A stretch of 64,000 nt of DNA from Henriciella barbarensis (GCF_003576345.1 NZ_QWGB01000005.1:62001-126000); one strand, 5' to 3'. Shown: positions 1 to 9,282, counted from the first letter of the stretch. The notes: a model not told the origin generated them from the letters alone. Translations and numbers: made by a program.

Positions 1-369
1 ATCGGTTTCTGCTTCGGCGGCCTCTGCGTGCTCGACATGGCGCGAGCCGGTATGGATGTAGAGGGCGTTGCCTCCTTCCACGGCATTCTGGGCGCCCCGG
101 GCAATACAGACGGCCACAAGACGAAGTCCAAGGTCCTCGCCCTGCACGGCTGGGACGACCCAATGGCGAAGCCTGAGGATGTCATGGCTTTCTCCAAGGA
201 AATGACGGATGCAGGCGCAGACTGGCAACTGCACGCCTTTGGCGGCGTTATGCACGCCTTCACCAACCCGGACGCGAACGATCCGGACTTCGGCACGGTG
301 TACGACCCGGCCGCCGAGCGCCGCAGCTTTGCGATCCTCAAGGACTATCTTGAAGAGCTTTTCGGTTAG
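1..369 (+). CDS. Dienelactone hydrolase family protein (5' truncated by window edge)
   Basis: This is the C-terminal part of an alpha/beta hydrolase of the dienelactone hydrolase family, a cytoplasmic enzyme group that opens lactones and related esters. The frame is open from base 1, so the real start lies upstream of the window. The nucleophile motif GFCFGG (Cys at nt 10-12) is followed by GWDDP, which supplies the acid at nt 154-159, and GVMHAF, which supplies the His at nt 253-255. The whole Cys-Asp-His triad is therefore visible. The gene is convergent with the next one, whose stop lies about 10 bp away. The true substrate cannot be deduced; a generic carboxylesterase role is equally possible. 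Confidence 0.85.
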   Translation: MGFCFGGLCVLDMARAGMDVEGVASFHGILGAPGNTDGHKTKSKVLALHGWDDPMAKPEDVMAFSKEMTDAGADWQLHAFGGVMHAFTNPDANDPDFGTVYDPAAERRSFAILKDYLEELFG

Positions 370-378
370 GCCAAACGC

Positions 379-2535
379 CTAATCAGACCAGGCGGGCCGG
401 TAGGTCCGCTCAGCATTCTCCTCGACGGCGGCGCGTTCAATCAGGGCGCGCCGCCATTTCATGTCTGCAAAGAGCGGCGCCTGATCGGCATAATGGGCTG
501 AAGTTTCATCCAGCGTCGCCGCGCCAAACTGGTGGATGACTTCGGCCCTCTGCTCGCCAACCTCATCCCACTCGACCAGCGCGATCCATGTATCGCCAGC
601 CGCTGCCGCAAGAATGCCGGTGTCGCCAATCTCTGCCGGGTAGATCGCGCGCAGCGTGTCTGGACCTCCGTCGAGCGGCAGACTGACATCACCGCGCACC
701 AGCCGGTTCACCTCGCCCCATTCAGGATCGATGCGGCCATGATGCGTCATCAGCCAGTCGACAGCTTCGCGGAATGCATCTTCCGGCGCTGGCGGGGGGC
801 TGCCATCGATTGAGCTGCGGATTTCACGGATGACCGTCAGCACACCGAGCGCAGCATGCGTATTCTCGCGGTTGGTTCGCTTGTCCCAGGCGCGGAGGTG
901 GTCGGCAGCAGCCGCGAGCCTGTCGTCATCGCTCCAGTCCTCAGCCAGAACGGCTTCGATCACCTCTTCGGCCTGCGAACCCTCTGCATAGGACTGGTCG
1001 AACTTGATATCGAGAAGGCGAGCACGGCCGATAGGTTCGCCTTCGCCCGTCAGCTCTGCAATCCGCAGAGAGCGGTTGGTCTCATTTTCCTGCAGGCCTA
1101 TCGCGACCGGGAAGTCTTCTGGCTTCAGATTGTCCGCCCCGTCAGTTGCCGAATAGGGCGTATTGTTCGCATTGTAGACAAAGCCGCTTTCCGGATTGAT
1201 GAGCATCGGCACAGCCTCGAACGGCAGATAGTCCTGCCAGATGAGATCGGAGCGGTCGCCGGGAAGGTCCTTGCGCCACTCCCAGCCCGCCACTCTGTCC
1301 GGGTACTGGGCATTATGGATGAAGGCGATATTCCCCGCCTTGTCCGCATAGATATAGTTGATGCTCGGCAAGGCATTCATAGACATGGCGTCCATGAACT
1401 CATCGAGTGAGCCTGCCTTGTTCAGACGGTAATACTGCTCCAGCTGGCGGATCTCGCCACGCCCGGCATAGCGGATGGCGTAGGTGCCGTGTTCGGCTTC
1501 GATCACCGGCCCGTGCACGGAATGCTTGAGCGTACGCTTTGCCTTGAAGGCAAACGGGCCGAGCAATCCAACACGGATGGTAACGGTTTCGGTCTTAAAG
1601 TCGTGCCACTCGCCATCCAGCCTGTAGCGGGTTCCATCCTCGTCGACTTCCAACCGGTAAACATCGGCAAGGTCCGGCTTGTTGACGGTATTGGCCCAGC
1701 CAAGATCCTGATTGAAGCCGTGCAGAATGAGGGGCGTGCCGGGAAAGAGGCCTCCGGTAATGTTGAGCCCCTCCTCGGAAATGAGATGAGCCTCCCACCA
1801 GGCGACAGGCCCGGTCATGGGCTGGTGAGAATTGATCACGAGGCGCGTCACGCCGTCGCCAGATCGCTCCGGGGCGACTGCAAACGCGTTCGACCCGCGC
1901 TCTGGCTGACCATGTGGGACGGCGTGAAAGGCTTCGCGCCCGCCGCTCGGGTCGAGCGCGATGGCGGCCTGCCGCTCATCGCCAAACAACTCCATCAGCG
2001 TTGAATCGAGGCCGTAAAAGAAGGGCGTCTTGAAGACGAAGCCCGCAACGACGTCCTCTGCGGTGAAAGGCGCCAGGCCCGCCCAGGTCGCCTCCGGGTT
2101 TTCTGCCGCATAGAGATTAAGCCCTGCGGCATAGGCCTCTGCGATGGCCTTAACATTGTCTGGCACGTCAGTCTCGTACCGCACATCGACCGTATCCCAG
2201 ACACCCAGCAATGCCACGATATAGTCAGTCGGGGCCGCCCCTGCCCCATCATAGCGCGCCAGCACGCCGCGCGTGGCAGCGACGACATTCTGGATTGTTT
2301 CATAGTCATCTCCGGCATGGGCGTAGGCAACGCCGAAGGCGACGTCCGCGTCGCGGGCGCCATAAATGTGCGGCACACCCCAAGTATCGCGGATGATCTC
2401 TGCATCGTAGTTTGAAGCTGCAGCGGCGAGTTTATCTGGCGGCGGATTGCTTCCAACCGGATCCCAGAGCCAGATGGCGAGCCCGAAAATAGCAACGATG
2501 AGAGCGGCGAGGCCCCATTTCAGAATCCGCATCAT
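379..2535 (-). CDS. Penicillin acylase family protein (Ntn-hydrolase amidase)
   Basis: A member of the penicillin acylase / acyl-homoserine-lactone acylase family, whose precursors self-cleave to expose an N-terminal Ser nucleophile. An N-terminal hydrophobic segment (ILKWGLAALIVAIFGLAIW) acts as signal anchor. An alpha-subunit region with the family motif DTWGVPHIYG follows, and then the ERGSNAFAV cleavage site with catalytic Ser at nt 1891-1893. The remaining two thirds would be the beta chain. The start at 2535 (MMRILKWG) is preferred over an in-frame start at 2580 because GGAGGGGCGC sits just before it. The antiporter gene ends about 49 bp upstream, so the two may be co-transcribed. Substrate is unknown: acyl amides, lactone signals or penicillin-like compounds are all possible. 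Confidence 0.88.
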   Translation of the reverse strand: MMRILKWGLAALIVAIFGLAIWLWDPVGSNPPPDKLAAAASNYDAEIIRDTWGVPHIYGARDADVAFGVAYAHAGDDYETIQNVVAATRGVLARYDGAGAAPTDYIVALLGVWDTVDVRYETDVPDNVKAIAEAYAAGLNLYAAENPEATWAGLAPFTAEDVVAGFVFKTPFFYGLDSTLMELFGDERQAAIALDPSGGREAFHAVPHGQPERGSNAFAVAPERSGDGVTRLVINSHQPMTGPVAWWEAHLISEEGLNITGGLFPGTPLILHGFNQDLGWANTVNKPDLADVYRLEVDEDGTRYRLDGEWHDFKTETVTIRVGLLGPFAFKAKRTLKHSVHGPVIEAEHGTYAIRYAGRGEIRQLEQYYRLNKAGSLDEFMDAMSMNALPSINYIYADKAGNIAFIHNAQYPDRVAGWEWRKDLPGDRSDLIWQDYLPFEAVPMLINPESGFVYNANNTPYSATDGADNLKPEDFPVAIGLQENETNRSLRIAELTGEGEPIGRARLLDIKFDQSYAEGSQAEEVIEAVLAEDWSDDDRLAAAADHLRAWDKRTNRENTHAALGVLTVIREIRSSIDGSPPPAPEDAFREAVDWLMTHHGRIDPEWGEVNRLVRGDVSLPLDGGPDTLRAIYPAEIGDTGILAAAAGDTWIALVEWDEVGEQRAEVIHQFGAATLDETSAHYADQAPLFADMKWRRALIERAAVEENAERTYRPAWSD

Positions 2536-2583
2536 GCGCCCCTCCCCTTCAGTTTTTCTTATTTCTGTAAAGGCGTGCACGCT

Positions 2584-3954
2584 TCAAAGCGTGGTGGCAA
2601 TACCCGCCGCGAGATAGCTGACCACTGCGAGCAGTCCGGCGCTGAGCGCATAGGGAAGCTGAGTACGCACGTGTTCAATATGATCACATTCAGCCGCCAA
2701 GCTGGCGATGATCGAGGTGTCAGATATCGGCGAGCAATGGTCACCGAAAACGCCGCCGCCGAGCACCGCCGCGAGGGCAAGCGACGGCGGAACACCGCTG
2801 CCGAGCGCGAGCGGGATGGCGACTGGAACAAGGATGCCATAGGTGCCCCAGCTCGTGCCGGTCGTGAATGAAGTGATACCCGCCACAACAAATACGATGG
2901 CAGGTAGCGCCCAGGCAAAGGAGATACTGCCCGCAAGGCTGCCGAGCACTTCGCCGGTGCCAAGGGCCTTGAGGCTCGCGCCAAGCACCAGCGCGAGGAA
3001 GATCACCGTAACCGCAGGCAGGAGATCGCCCATGCCCTTGAAGCCTGTTTCGATGAGGCTGCCTTTCGGCTCCTTGCCGGATCGGAGCAGAAGAAGGAAA
3101 GCGACAGCGGTCGCAATGCAGACCGCCCACAGGATGGATTGAGAGCCTGAACCCTCGAGCATGTTGCCGCCGCCTGTCCACAGCATGAAGCCGAGCGCGC
3201 CGCCGACCAGCACGAGCAGGGGCACGCCCATATTGAACGCGCTGCCCGTGCCTGTCTCTTCTTCAGGTGCATCGTCATTCGCCGCGATCGTCTGCTCTTC
3301 ACGTGCGCGCAGCGGGCCGAATGTACGGTCGCTGATGACAGTCAGCCAAACGCCCGCCAGCGTCAAAAGCGCATAGAAATTGAGCGGGATGGTCCCCACG
3401 AGCACGGCCAGCGGATTGTCGAGGTCGTACTCTGCGATAAGGCCAAGGACAAAAGCACCCCAGCCATTCAGCAGGATCAGGATGCTGACAGGGGCGGACG
3501 TCGAATCGATAATATAGGCGAGGCGCTCCCGGCTCATCTTCAACCGGTCGAAGAGCGGTCGCCCCATGATGCCGGTCGTCAGGAGGCTGATATTGGTCTC
3601 AACGAAAATGAGCGTTCCGGTCAGCGCTGTGACTGCGCCTGCCCGCCGCCGCGTGCCCGCTGCGCCTGTACGCACCAGCCAGTTCACCATGCCGGCAATA
3701 CCGCCTGACCGGCGCATATACTCGATCAGCGCGCCGATGATCAGACAGAACAGAAGGATGCGGGTATTGCCTTCACTGCCGAAAACGGAGACCGCCCGCT
3801 CGACGCCGCCGAGCAGGCCAAGCGCCGGGTTTCCCCCGGCAATCAGCGTTTCCGATGTCCAGATGGCGAGGCCCAGCGCCCAATAGACGTTGCGCGTCCA
3901 GACCGCGAGGCCGAGCGCCAGGACAGGCGGCAGTAGTGTAATCCAATCCGCCAT
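2584..3954 (-). CDS. NhaC-family Na+/H+ antiporter
   Basis: An inner-membrane transporter of the NhaC/ion-transporter superfamily, exchanging Na+ (or possibly an organic cation or amino acid) for protons. The 456 residues form about ten to twelve hydrophobic helices. Near the C-terminus is the strongly conserved motif GGGVFGDHCSPISDTSII, followed by a cytoplasmic stretch DHIEHVRTQLPYAL, both characteristic of this family. The short central acidic loop (EEQTIAANDDAPEEETGTG) separates two transmembrane bundles. The gene lies between two hydrolase genes on the same strand, which may suggest uptake or efflux linked to peptide or amide breakdown, but that is inference. The exact substrate is not readable from sequence. 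Confidence 0.85.
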   Translation of the reverse strand: MADWITLLPPVLALGLAVWTRNVYWALGLAIWTSETLIAGGNPALGLLGGVERAVSVFGSEGNTRILLFCLIIGALIEYMRRSGGIAGMVNWLVRTGAAGTRRRAGAVTALTGTLIFVETNISLLTTGIMGRPLFDRLKMSRERLAYIIDSTSAPVSILILLNGWGAFVLGLIAEYDLDNPLAVLVGTIPLNFYALLTLAGVWLTVISDRTFGPLRAREEQTIAANDDAPEEETGTGSAFNMGVPLLVLVGGALGFMLWTGGGNMLEGSGSQSILWAVCIATAVAFLLLLRSGKEPKGSLIETGFKGMGDLLPAVTVIFLALVLGASLKALGTGEVLGSLAGSISFAWALPAIVFVVAGITSFTTGTSWGTYGILVPVAIPLALGSGVPPSLALAAVLGGGVFGDHCSPISDTSIIASLAAECDHIEHVRTQLPYALSAGLLAVVSYLAAGIATTL

Positions 3955-3987
3955 TATTCGACTCCCGGCAGTTCGTCCTTGACCGCG

Positions 3988-5316
3988 TTAGTTCAGAACG
4001 GTCGGCGATTGCAGTTCAGAGGTACGAGCCTCTTCTGCCTGACGCAGGAGGCGCAGCATGTTGCCGCTCCAGAACTTCTCAATGTCCTGCTCGCTATAGC
4101 CGGCTTCAAGAAGCGCCGCGGTCACTTTTGGAAGGAATGTGATATCCGTCATTCCGTCGACGCCGCCGCCGCCATCCCAGTCGGCGCCCATGCCGACATG
4201 GTCCGGGCCGACAAGGTCGAGCGCATAAAGAAGGTGCTCCATGAACTTCTCGAAGGTGGAACGCGGTGCCGGGTACTGCGCGTCGATCTCTTCGCGGGCG
4301 GCGGAGTATTCTTCGCGCGTCGCTTCGTCGAGATCGTAATAGCTGCCACCGAAACGCTCTTCCAGGTCGGCCATGGCTTGCTGGCGCTCAGCGCTTGGCT
4401 CCAGCGCTTCAAGGTAGCCGCCATACGCGTTGATCTGGATGACACCACCATCTTCAGCGATTGCCGTCAGCAGCTCATCCGGAATGTTGCGGAAGTGGTC
4501 GTAGACGCCGTCTACGCCAGTGTGGGACAGGATGATCGGCGTCGTGGACAGCTCGATCATATCATAGACGGTTTCATCCGAAGCGTGCGAGCCATCCAGC
4601 ACCATGCCGAGCTCGTTGGCCTTGCGCACAAGGTCTTCACCGAGAGGCGACAGGCCGCCATAGGAGTCGCCTGAGACGTCGGTCGCGCTGTCGGCGAACT
4701 GGCTATCACGGAAATGGACGGGCGCGATCATGCGCAGGCCGCCGATATAGAAGGTTTCCATCAAGGACACATCGGTGCCCAGAGGATAGGCGTTTTCCAT
4801 ACTCTGATAGACGACGCGCTTTCCTTCGCCTGCGATGCGTTCGGCGTCATCGGCGGTGAACGCAAGTTCGACCTCGTCACTATACTTCGCTGCAAGTTCG
4901 CGGATCGACATCTGACGCAGCATCGCCTGGTTACGGGCAGCGTCGTACGATGCCTCATCCAACGGACCCTGCGCGGTGAAGATGACCCAGAAACCGCCAT
5001 CAAGACCGCCTTCCTTCATGCGCGGCAGATCAACGTGGGTGCCGTTCTGCTCAAAGGTTTGGCGAACCGAAAAGTCGTAATCAGGCGTGTGGAAATAGGC
5101 GGGGGTATCGAGGTGGGTGTCCATGACGAGCATGCCCTCATGGATGGACTCCACATTTTGCGCCACGCTCATGGGCGCGGCGACTTCGGCGCTGGACTGG
5201 GCCTCAGCCGGGGCAAAGATTTCGCTGCCGCTTGGTTCAGCGTCCGGATTGCACGCGGCGAGCACCGCCAGCGCGCCTGCCATCATGAGACCATTGCGAA
5301 AGTTGAAACCCGTCAT
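3988..5316 (-). CDS. Peptidase M19 (membrane dipeptidase) lipoprotein
   Basis: A zinc-dependent dipeptidase of the renal dipeptidase family, predicted to be a lipoprotein because the N-terminus MTGFNFRNGLMMAGALAVLAAC ends in an LAAC lipobox. Family metal-site motifs are visible: MDTHLDTP (HxD), then MIAPVHF, LSHTGVDGVYDHFRN and DHVGMGADWDGGG. The start at 5316 is chosen because it gives the lipoprotein signal and follows an AGGGGTAACAGG sequence; a longer start at 5394 would overlap the end of rarA. The enzyme probably hydrolyses dipeptides in the periplasm or at the outer membrane. It lies in a run of minus-strand genes with the antiporter and the acylase. Confidence 0.9.
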   Translation of the reverse strand: MTGFNFRNGLMMAGALAVLAACNPDAEPSGSEIFAPAEAQSSAEVAAPMSVAQNVESIHEGMLVMDTHLDTPAYFHTPDYDFSVRQTFEQNGTHVDLPRMKEGGLDGGFWVIFTAQGPLDEASYDAARNQAMLRQMSIRELAAKYSDEVELAFTADDAERIAGEGKRVVYQSMENAYPLGTDVSLMETFYIGGLRMIAPVHFRDSQFADSATDVSGDSYGGLSPLGEDLVRKANELGMVLDGSHASDETVYDMIELSTTPIILSHTGVDGVYDHFRNIPDELLTAIAEDGGVIQINAYGGYLEALEPSAERQQAMADLEERFGGSYYDLDEATREEYSAAREEIDAQYPAPRSTFEKFMEHLLYALDLVGPDHVGMGADWDGGGGVDGMTDITFLPKVTAALLEAGYSEQDIEKFWSGNMLRLLRQAEEARTSELQSPTVLN

Positions 5317-5386
5317 CCTGTTACCCCTTTGATCAATCTGTTTGCGATACCAGCAGAAGCCGGGCCGGGCTGCAATCGCAGATGCG

Positions 5387-6694
5387 TTATTCACCCCGGC
5401 TCTTACGCAGCTCTGCCCAGCGTTTCAGCCGCTCAGCGATGGGGCCTTCGCGCCCCTGCCCCTTGGGTTGGTAAAAACTTTCGCGCTTCATTCCATCCGG
5501 GAAATAGTTCTGGCCTGAAAAGCCGTCCTCGGCGTCATGGTCATAGGCATAGCCTTTGCCATAGCCCTCGCCCTTCATGAAGGCGGTGGGCGCGTTCAGG
5601 ATATGCTTTGGCGGCATCAGGGATCCGGTCTCTTTCGCGGCGCGCTGAGCCGCCTTCCAGGCGGTATAGACCGCGTTCGACTTCGGCGCCGTGGCGAGGT
5701 GAACGACGGCATGCGCGAGGGCCAGCTCACCCTCCGGGCTGCCGAGGCGCTCATAGGTGCGGGCCGCTTCACTCGCGATCATCAGCGCCGTCGGGTCGGC
5801 GAGGCCGATCTCCTCTGACGCCATGCGGACGATGCGGCGGGCAAGGTAGAGCGGATCTTCACCGCCTGTGACCATGCGGGCGAACCAGTAGAGCGCCGCA
5901 TCCGGGTCTGACCCGCGCACCGATTTATGCAGGGCGGAGATGAGGTTGTAATGCTCTTCGCGGTCCTTGTCATAAGCGGGCGCGCGCTTCTGGAGTGCCT
6001 GGCTCAGCGCCTCTGGCGTCAGTTCCGTCCCCTCATCAGCCAGCGTGAAGGCCTGCTCGGCAAGGTTCAGCATGTAGCGGCCATCGCCGTCGGCCATGTC
6101 GATCAGCGCTTCGCGGGCGCGCGGCTCCAGTGGCAGTTTGCGTCCCTCAAGCGCTTCGGCGCGGACGAGCAATTCTTCCAGTGCCTCTGGTGTCAGGCGT
6201 TTGAGCGTCAGCACCGCGCAGCGCGACAGGAGCGCGCCATTGATCTCGAAGCTCGGATTCTCCGTGGTGGCACCCACAAGGGTCACGACACCCGCCTCAA
6301 CGAAGGGCAGGAAGCCATCCTGCTGGGCACGGTTGAAGCGGTGGATTTCGTCCACGAAGAGCAGCGTGCCCTTCCCCGTGCTGCGCCGGTTCTCGGCCCG
6401 GTCAAACGCGGCGCGCAGATCCTTTACACCCGAAAAGACCGCGCTGATCGCCTCGAATTCGAGATCGGTTTCCTTGGCGAGCAGCCTGGCAATGGTCGTC
6501 TTGCCGACGCCGGGGGGGCCCCAGAAAATGATCGAGGAGAGGCGCTTCGTTGACAGCATCCGCCCAAGCGCGCCGTCAGGCCCGAGCAGATGGTTCTGCC
6601 CTACGACTTCGGACAGCTTTGCCGGGCGCAGCCTGTCAGCCAGCGGCCGAGGCGCCTCATCAGCCATACCCGAAGCGGAAAAGAGATCACTCAT
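5387..6694 (-). CDS. rarA: Replication-associated recombination protein A (AAA+ ATPase)
   Basis: RarA/MgsA, a cytoplasmic clamp-loader-like AAA+ ATPase that acts at stalled replication forks and interacts with SSB. The sequence shows Walker A (GPPGVGKTT), Walker B (LLFVDEIHRFN), sensor 1 (LVGATTENPS) and the conserved C-terminal tetramerisation region containing RGSDPDAALYWFARM and AEDGFSGQNYFPDGM. At 435 residues it is of normal family length. The ATG at 6694 is preferred over a GTG at 6703 because an AGGTG lies about six bases upstream. Its 3' end runs close to the M19 gene. Function is well established in the family and does not depend on the neighbours. Confidence 0.96.
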   Translation of the reverse strand: MSDLFSASGMADEAPRPLADRLRPAKLSEVVGQNHLLGPDGALGRMLSTKRLSSIIFWGPPGVGKTTIARLLAKETDLEFEAISAVFSGVKDLRAAFDRAENRRSTGKGTLLFVDEIHRFNRAQQDGFLPFVEAGVVTLVGATTENPSFEINGALLSRCAVLTLKRLTPEALEELLVRAEALEGRKLPLEPRAREALIDMADGDGRYMLNLAEQAFTLADEGTELTPEALSQALQKRAPAYDKDREEHYNLISALHKSVRGSDPDAALYWFARMVTGGEDPLYLARRIVRMASEEIGLADPTALMIASEAARTYERLGSPEGELALAHAVVHLATAPKSNAVYTAWKAAQRAAKETGSLMPPKHILNAPTAFMKGEGYGKGYAYDHDAEDGFSGQNYFPDGMKRESFYQPKGQGREGPIAERLKRWAELRKSRGE

Positions 6695-6749
6695 GCTGCA
6701 CACCTAGCCCGCGTCAGTGCCCGTGATAAGATGGCAGCTGGAGGAAACC

Positions 6750-7595
6750 ATGACACTGACCATCACTAAAAGCGGTGAGGCGTGCGGGGCGAGCGTAACA
6801 GGCATAGACCTGAGCCAGCCCCTCAGTGAGGCAACCATTGCGGATATCCGTACGGCCTGGCTCACCCATCACGTCCTCGCCTTTCCGGACCAGATCCTCA
6901 GCGATGATGATCTGGAGCGGTTCACGCAATACTTCGGACCCTTTGGCGATGATCCGTTTATCGCGCCGATACCGGGCCGGAAGCACATCATTGCCGTCAA
7001 ACGCAAGGCCGATGAGACCGGCCCGGTCTTTGCCGAGACCTGGCACACCGACTGGAGCTTTCAGGCCTCTCCGCCTGCTGGCACGTGCCTTTATGGCATT
7101 ACGATTCCGCCCATCGGCGGCGACACGCTTTTCACCAATCAGCACAAGGCGCTGGCGGAGATGCCTGACGATCTGCGTGAGAAGCTGGACGGCAAGATGG
7201 CCGTGCATTCGGCGCGAAACGGCTATGGAAAGACAGGCCTATATGGCGAGAATGATGAAGGCCGGAGCATGGACATCCGCTCTTCGGATGAGGCGCTCGC
7301 GACGCAGTCCCATCCCATCATCCGCAAGCATCCTGAAACCGGCGAGGAAGGCATCTTTGGCTGCGCTGGATACATCATCGGCTTTCAAGGCATGGATGAG
7401 GAAGAGAGCTGGGCTTTGCTGACAGAGCTCTATCGCTGGCAGACGCGGCCAGAGTTCCAGTACCGCCACAAATGGTCGGCGGGCACGCTACTGATGTGGG
7501 ACAATCGCTCATGTCTTCATATGGCGACGAGCGGTTATCAGGGGCATGACCGCCTGCTCCACCGCACAACGATTGGCAGCCGCGCGGCCGCCTGA
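6750..7595 (+). CDS. TauD/TfdA family 2-oxoglutarate/Fe(II) dioxygenase
   Basis: A cytoplasmic non-haem iron oxygenase of the TauD/TfdA group, which uses 2-oxoglutarate and O2 to hydroxylate small acids such as taurine, sulfonates or aryloxyacetates. The HxD iron ligands appear in TWHTDWSF, with the distal His in SCLHMAT and the 2-oxoglutarate-binding Arg in HRTTIG. The 281-residue length is typical. The start at 6750 (MTLTITKSG) is preferred over 6717 because TGGAGGAAACC immediately precedes it. It diverges from rarA and is convergent with the PKHD hydroxylase gene. The substrate is not determinable; no sulfonate transporter is adjacent. Confidence 0.88.
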   Translation: MTLTITKSGEACGASVTGIDLSQPLSEATIADIRTAWLTHHVLAFPDQILSDDDLERFTQYFGPFGDDPFIAPIPGRKHIIAVKRKADETGPVFAETWHTDWSFQASPPAGTCLYGITIPPIGGDTLFTNQHKALAEMPDDLREKLDGKMAVHSARNGYGKTGLYGENDEGRSMDIRSSDEALATQSHPIIRKHPETGEEGIFGCAGYIIGFQGMDEEESWALLTELYRWQTRPEFQYRHKWSAGTLLMWDNRSCLHMATSGYQGHDRLLHRTTIGSRAAA

Positions 7596-7602
7596 ACCGC
7601 TG

Positions 7603-8280
7603 TCAGACCTCCGACCAGAGGCGACGCAGATTCGCGATCACCTTTGAAAGCGCGAGATGTTCTGGCGCGCCTTCTGGCAGGGAGGCGCGCACGGAGACTT
7701 TCAGGTTCGCAAGATCGAACAGGATGTCGCGCTGCTCGCTGGTACGGACCTGGCTCTGTACCCAACCGACGCAGACTGTGCGCTGGCCAGACGTGATCGT
7801 CTCGACGCGGTGCAGGCTGGTCGATGGATAGAGGAGGAGCGAGCCAGCTTCGAGCTTCATGGAATGGATCATGCCCGCCCAGTCGATGGTCAGCTCACCG
7901 CCCTCATAATCGGCCGGGTCATTGAGAAAAAGCGTGAAGGACAAATCCGTCCTGATCCGGTTCGCGCCTGTGCCCATCAGCGCATTGTCGACATGGGTGC
8001 CATAGCCCTGCGCCTCGCCGCTGCGGCTGACGAGCAGGCGTGACAGGCGCGCCGGCTGAGCGGCGGCCTGGAAGACCGCGTTCTTGCGAATTGCATCATT
8101 GAGCAATGTATGCAGCGCGGTGCCCGAGCGGGACGACAGATCCGCCTGCTCGTTGCGCTTTACTTTCGCTGCTTCTGGTCCCGCCGTCTTGCGCCCATCG
8201 GCCCAGCCGGTCTTCGCCAGAAGCTCTTTCGCCTCAGTGAGGGCGGCTGCGTCAAGTATGTCTGGAATCGTGATCAGCAT
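7603..8280 (-). CDS. Fe2+-dependent PKHD-type dioxygenase (PiuC/YbiX family)
   Basis: A 225-residue Fe(II)/2-oxoglutarate oxygenase of the PiuC/YbiX (PKHD-type hydroxylase) family, usually found next to TonB-dependent siderophore receptors and induced by iron limitation. The iron site is seen as GTHVDNA (HxD) and LHRVETITSGQR (distal His and the 2-oxoglutarate Arg), with the family element YEGGELTI between them. The start codon ATG at 8280 gives MLITIPDILD, the usual family N-terminus. A Fur-like 15-mer lies 9-23 bp upstream of the start codon and is shared with the divergent lipoprotein gene, which fits iron regulation. No TonB receptor gene is adjacent here, unlike in many genomes. Confidence 0.92.
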   Translation of the reverse strand: MLITIPDILDAAALTEAKELLAKTGWADGRKTAGPEAAKVKRNEQADLSSRSGTALHTLLNDAIRKNAVFQAAAQPARLSRLLVSRSGEAQGYGTHVDNALMGTGANRIRTDLSFTLFLNDPADYEGGELTIDWAGMIHSMKLEAGSLLLYPSTSLHRVETITSGQRTVCVGWVQSQVRTSEQRDILFDLANLKVSVRASLPEGAPEHLALSKVIANLRRLWSEV

Positions 8281-8288
8281 CTTGCTTT

Positions 8289-8303
8289 TGAGAATTATTT
8301 GCA
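8289..8303. promoter_or_regulatory. Predicted Fur box in divergent intergenic region
   Basis: TGAGAATTATTTGCA matches the 7-1-7 Fur consensus (TGATAAT-N-ATTATCA) at 11 of 14 informative positions. It sits in the 73-bp gap between the PKHD dioxygenase gene (minus) and the Gly/Glu-rich lipoprotein gene (plus). The family association of PiuC-type genes with iron starvation supports the call. Binding is inferred, not shown. Confidence 0.55.
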
Positions 8304-8353
8304 GATATAGCTAGGCGTTACTGGAACACTCGCAACAATGAAAGTGCACCTCT

Positions 8354-9256
8354 ATGGCATCAAAATACAAATCTCTTGCTGCGCTCGGCCTGTCGACCAC
8401 CCTTCTTGGCGGCCTTGTAGCGTGCGGCAATGAGGTGGAAACAGCCCCTGCTCCGACCGAAACCGCCGCAGCCGAAGATACCGATACGGCGGCAACCCAG
8501 ACACCCGACGCCGAAACTGACACCTCCTCCTACGCGATGTCCGGCGGCGAAGGTGAGGGCGACGGCGGTGAGGGAGAAGGCGGGGAAGGTGAAGGCGGCG
8601 AGGGCGGCGTTGATCTTACTGCAGCCGCAGAAGACCCAGCTGTCTATCGCAGCGCGCTCGCCATGACTGAAGCGCATATCCGCGCCGGTATCGATGCGTT
8701 GGACGCGGGCGAACGCCGCGCAGCCGGCGAGATGTTCGCCCACCCGGTTAGCGAGATCCTGCTCGACTTCGAGCCAGTGCTCGTCCAGCAGGGCGTCGAA
8801 CCCTTCGCGCAGAAGCTGAGCGATGCCTCCGCCGCCGTGTTCGCCGAAGAGTCCGCTGAAGACCTCCGCGCCCGCGCAGATGACATCATCGAAACGCTTC
8901 GCGCGGCTGCCGAAAAGGCACCCGAGGGCAGCGACAGCGAAGCCGTCGTGGAAGCAAAAGTGATCGCAGACCAGATCGACCGCGCTACCGCGCAATATGA
9001 CTCAGCGAGCCGCACGGACGCCTATGAACCATATCTTGACGGCTATGGTTTCTACAACACGGCGAACGCGCTGCTGGAAGACCACCGCGCCGACATTGAA
9101 GCCGACGCGCCGGAATTCGTTGAACAGGCTGACGCAGTCCTCGCCATGCTGGCTGACGCGTATCCGACAGCAAACCGCCCGGACACGCTGGACGCAGACC
9201 AGTCCGCCATGACGGCTGGCAATTCAGAGCTTCAGCTGATCGTCAGCGGCCTGTAA
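8354..9256 (+). CDS. Gly/Glu-rich lipoprotein with helical C-terminal domain, unknown function
   Basis: I do not recognise a named family. The N-terminus has a signal peptide ending in LLGGLVAC, a good lipobox, so the 300-residue product should be a lipoprotein. A Thr/Pro/Ala-rich acidic segment follows, then a repetitive GEGEGG-type tract around residues 65-90. The rest is a predicted all-helical domain that includes LAMTEAHIRAG and EMFAHPVSEIL, with two His residues that could bind metal, plus many acidic residues. It is divergent from the Fur-box-linked PKHD dioxygenase. Together with the acidic and His content, this suggests a role in iron or other metal handling at the cell envelope, but that is inference. 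A bidirectional terminator follows. Confidence 0.75.
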   Translation: MASKYKSLAALGLSTTLLGGLVACGNEVETAPAPTETAAAEDTDTAATQTPDAETDTSSYAMSGGEGEGDGGEGEGGEGEGGEGGVDLTAAAEDPAVYRSALAMTEAHIRAGIDALDAGERRAAGEMFAHPVSEILLDFEPVLVQQGVEPFAQKLSDASAAVFAEESAEDLRARADDIIETLRAAAEKAPEGSDSEAVVEAKVIADQIDRATAQYDSASRTDAYEPYLDGYGFYNTANALLEDHRADIEADAPEFVEQADAVLAMLADAYPTANRPDTLDADQSAMTAGNSELQLIVSGL

Positions 9257-9282
9257 GGCCTCGCTGGCTTCGACAGAAAAAG

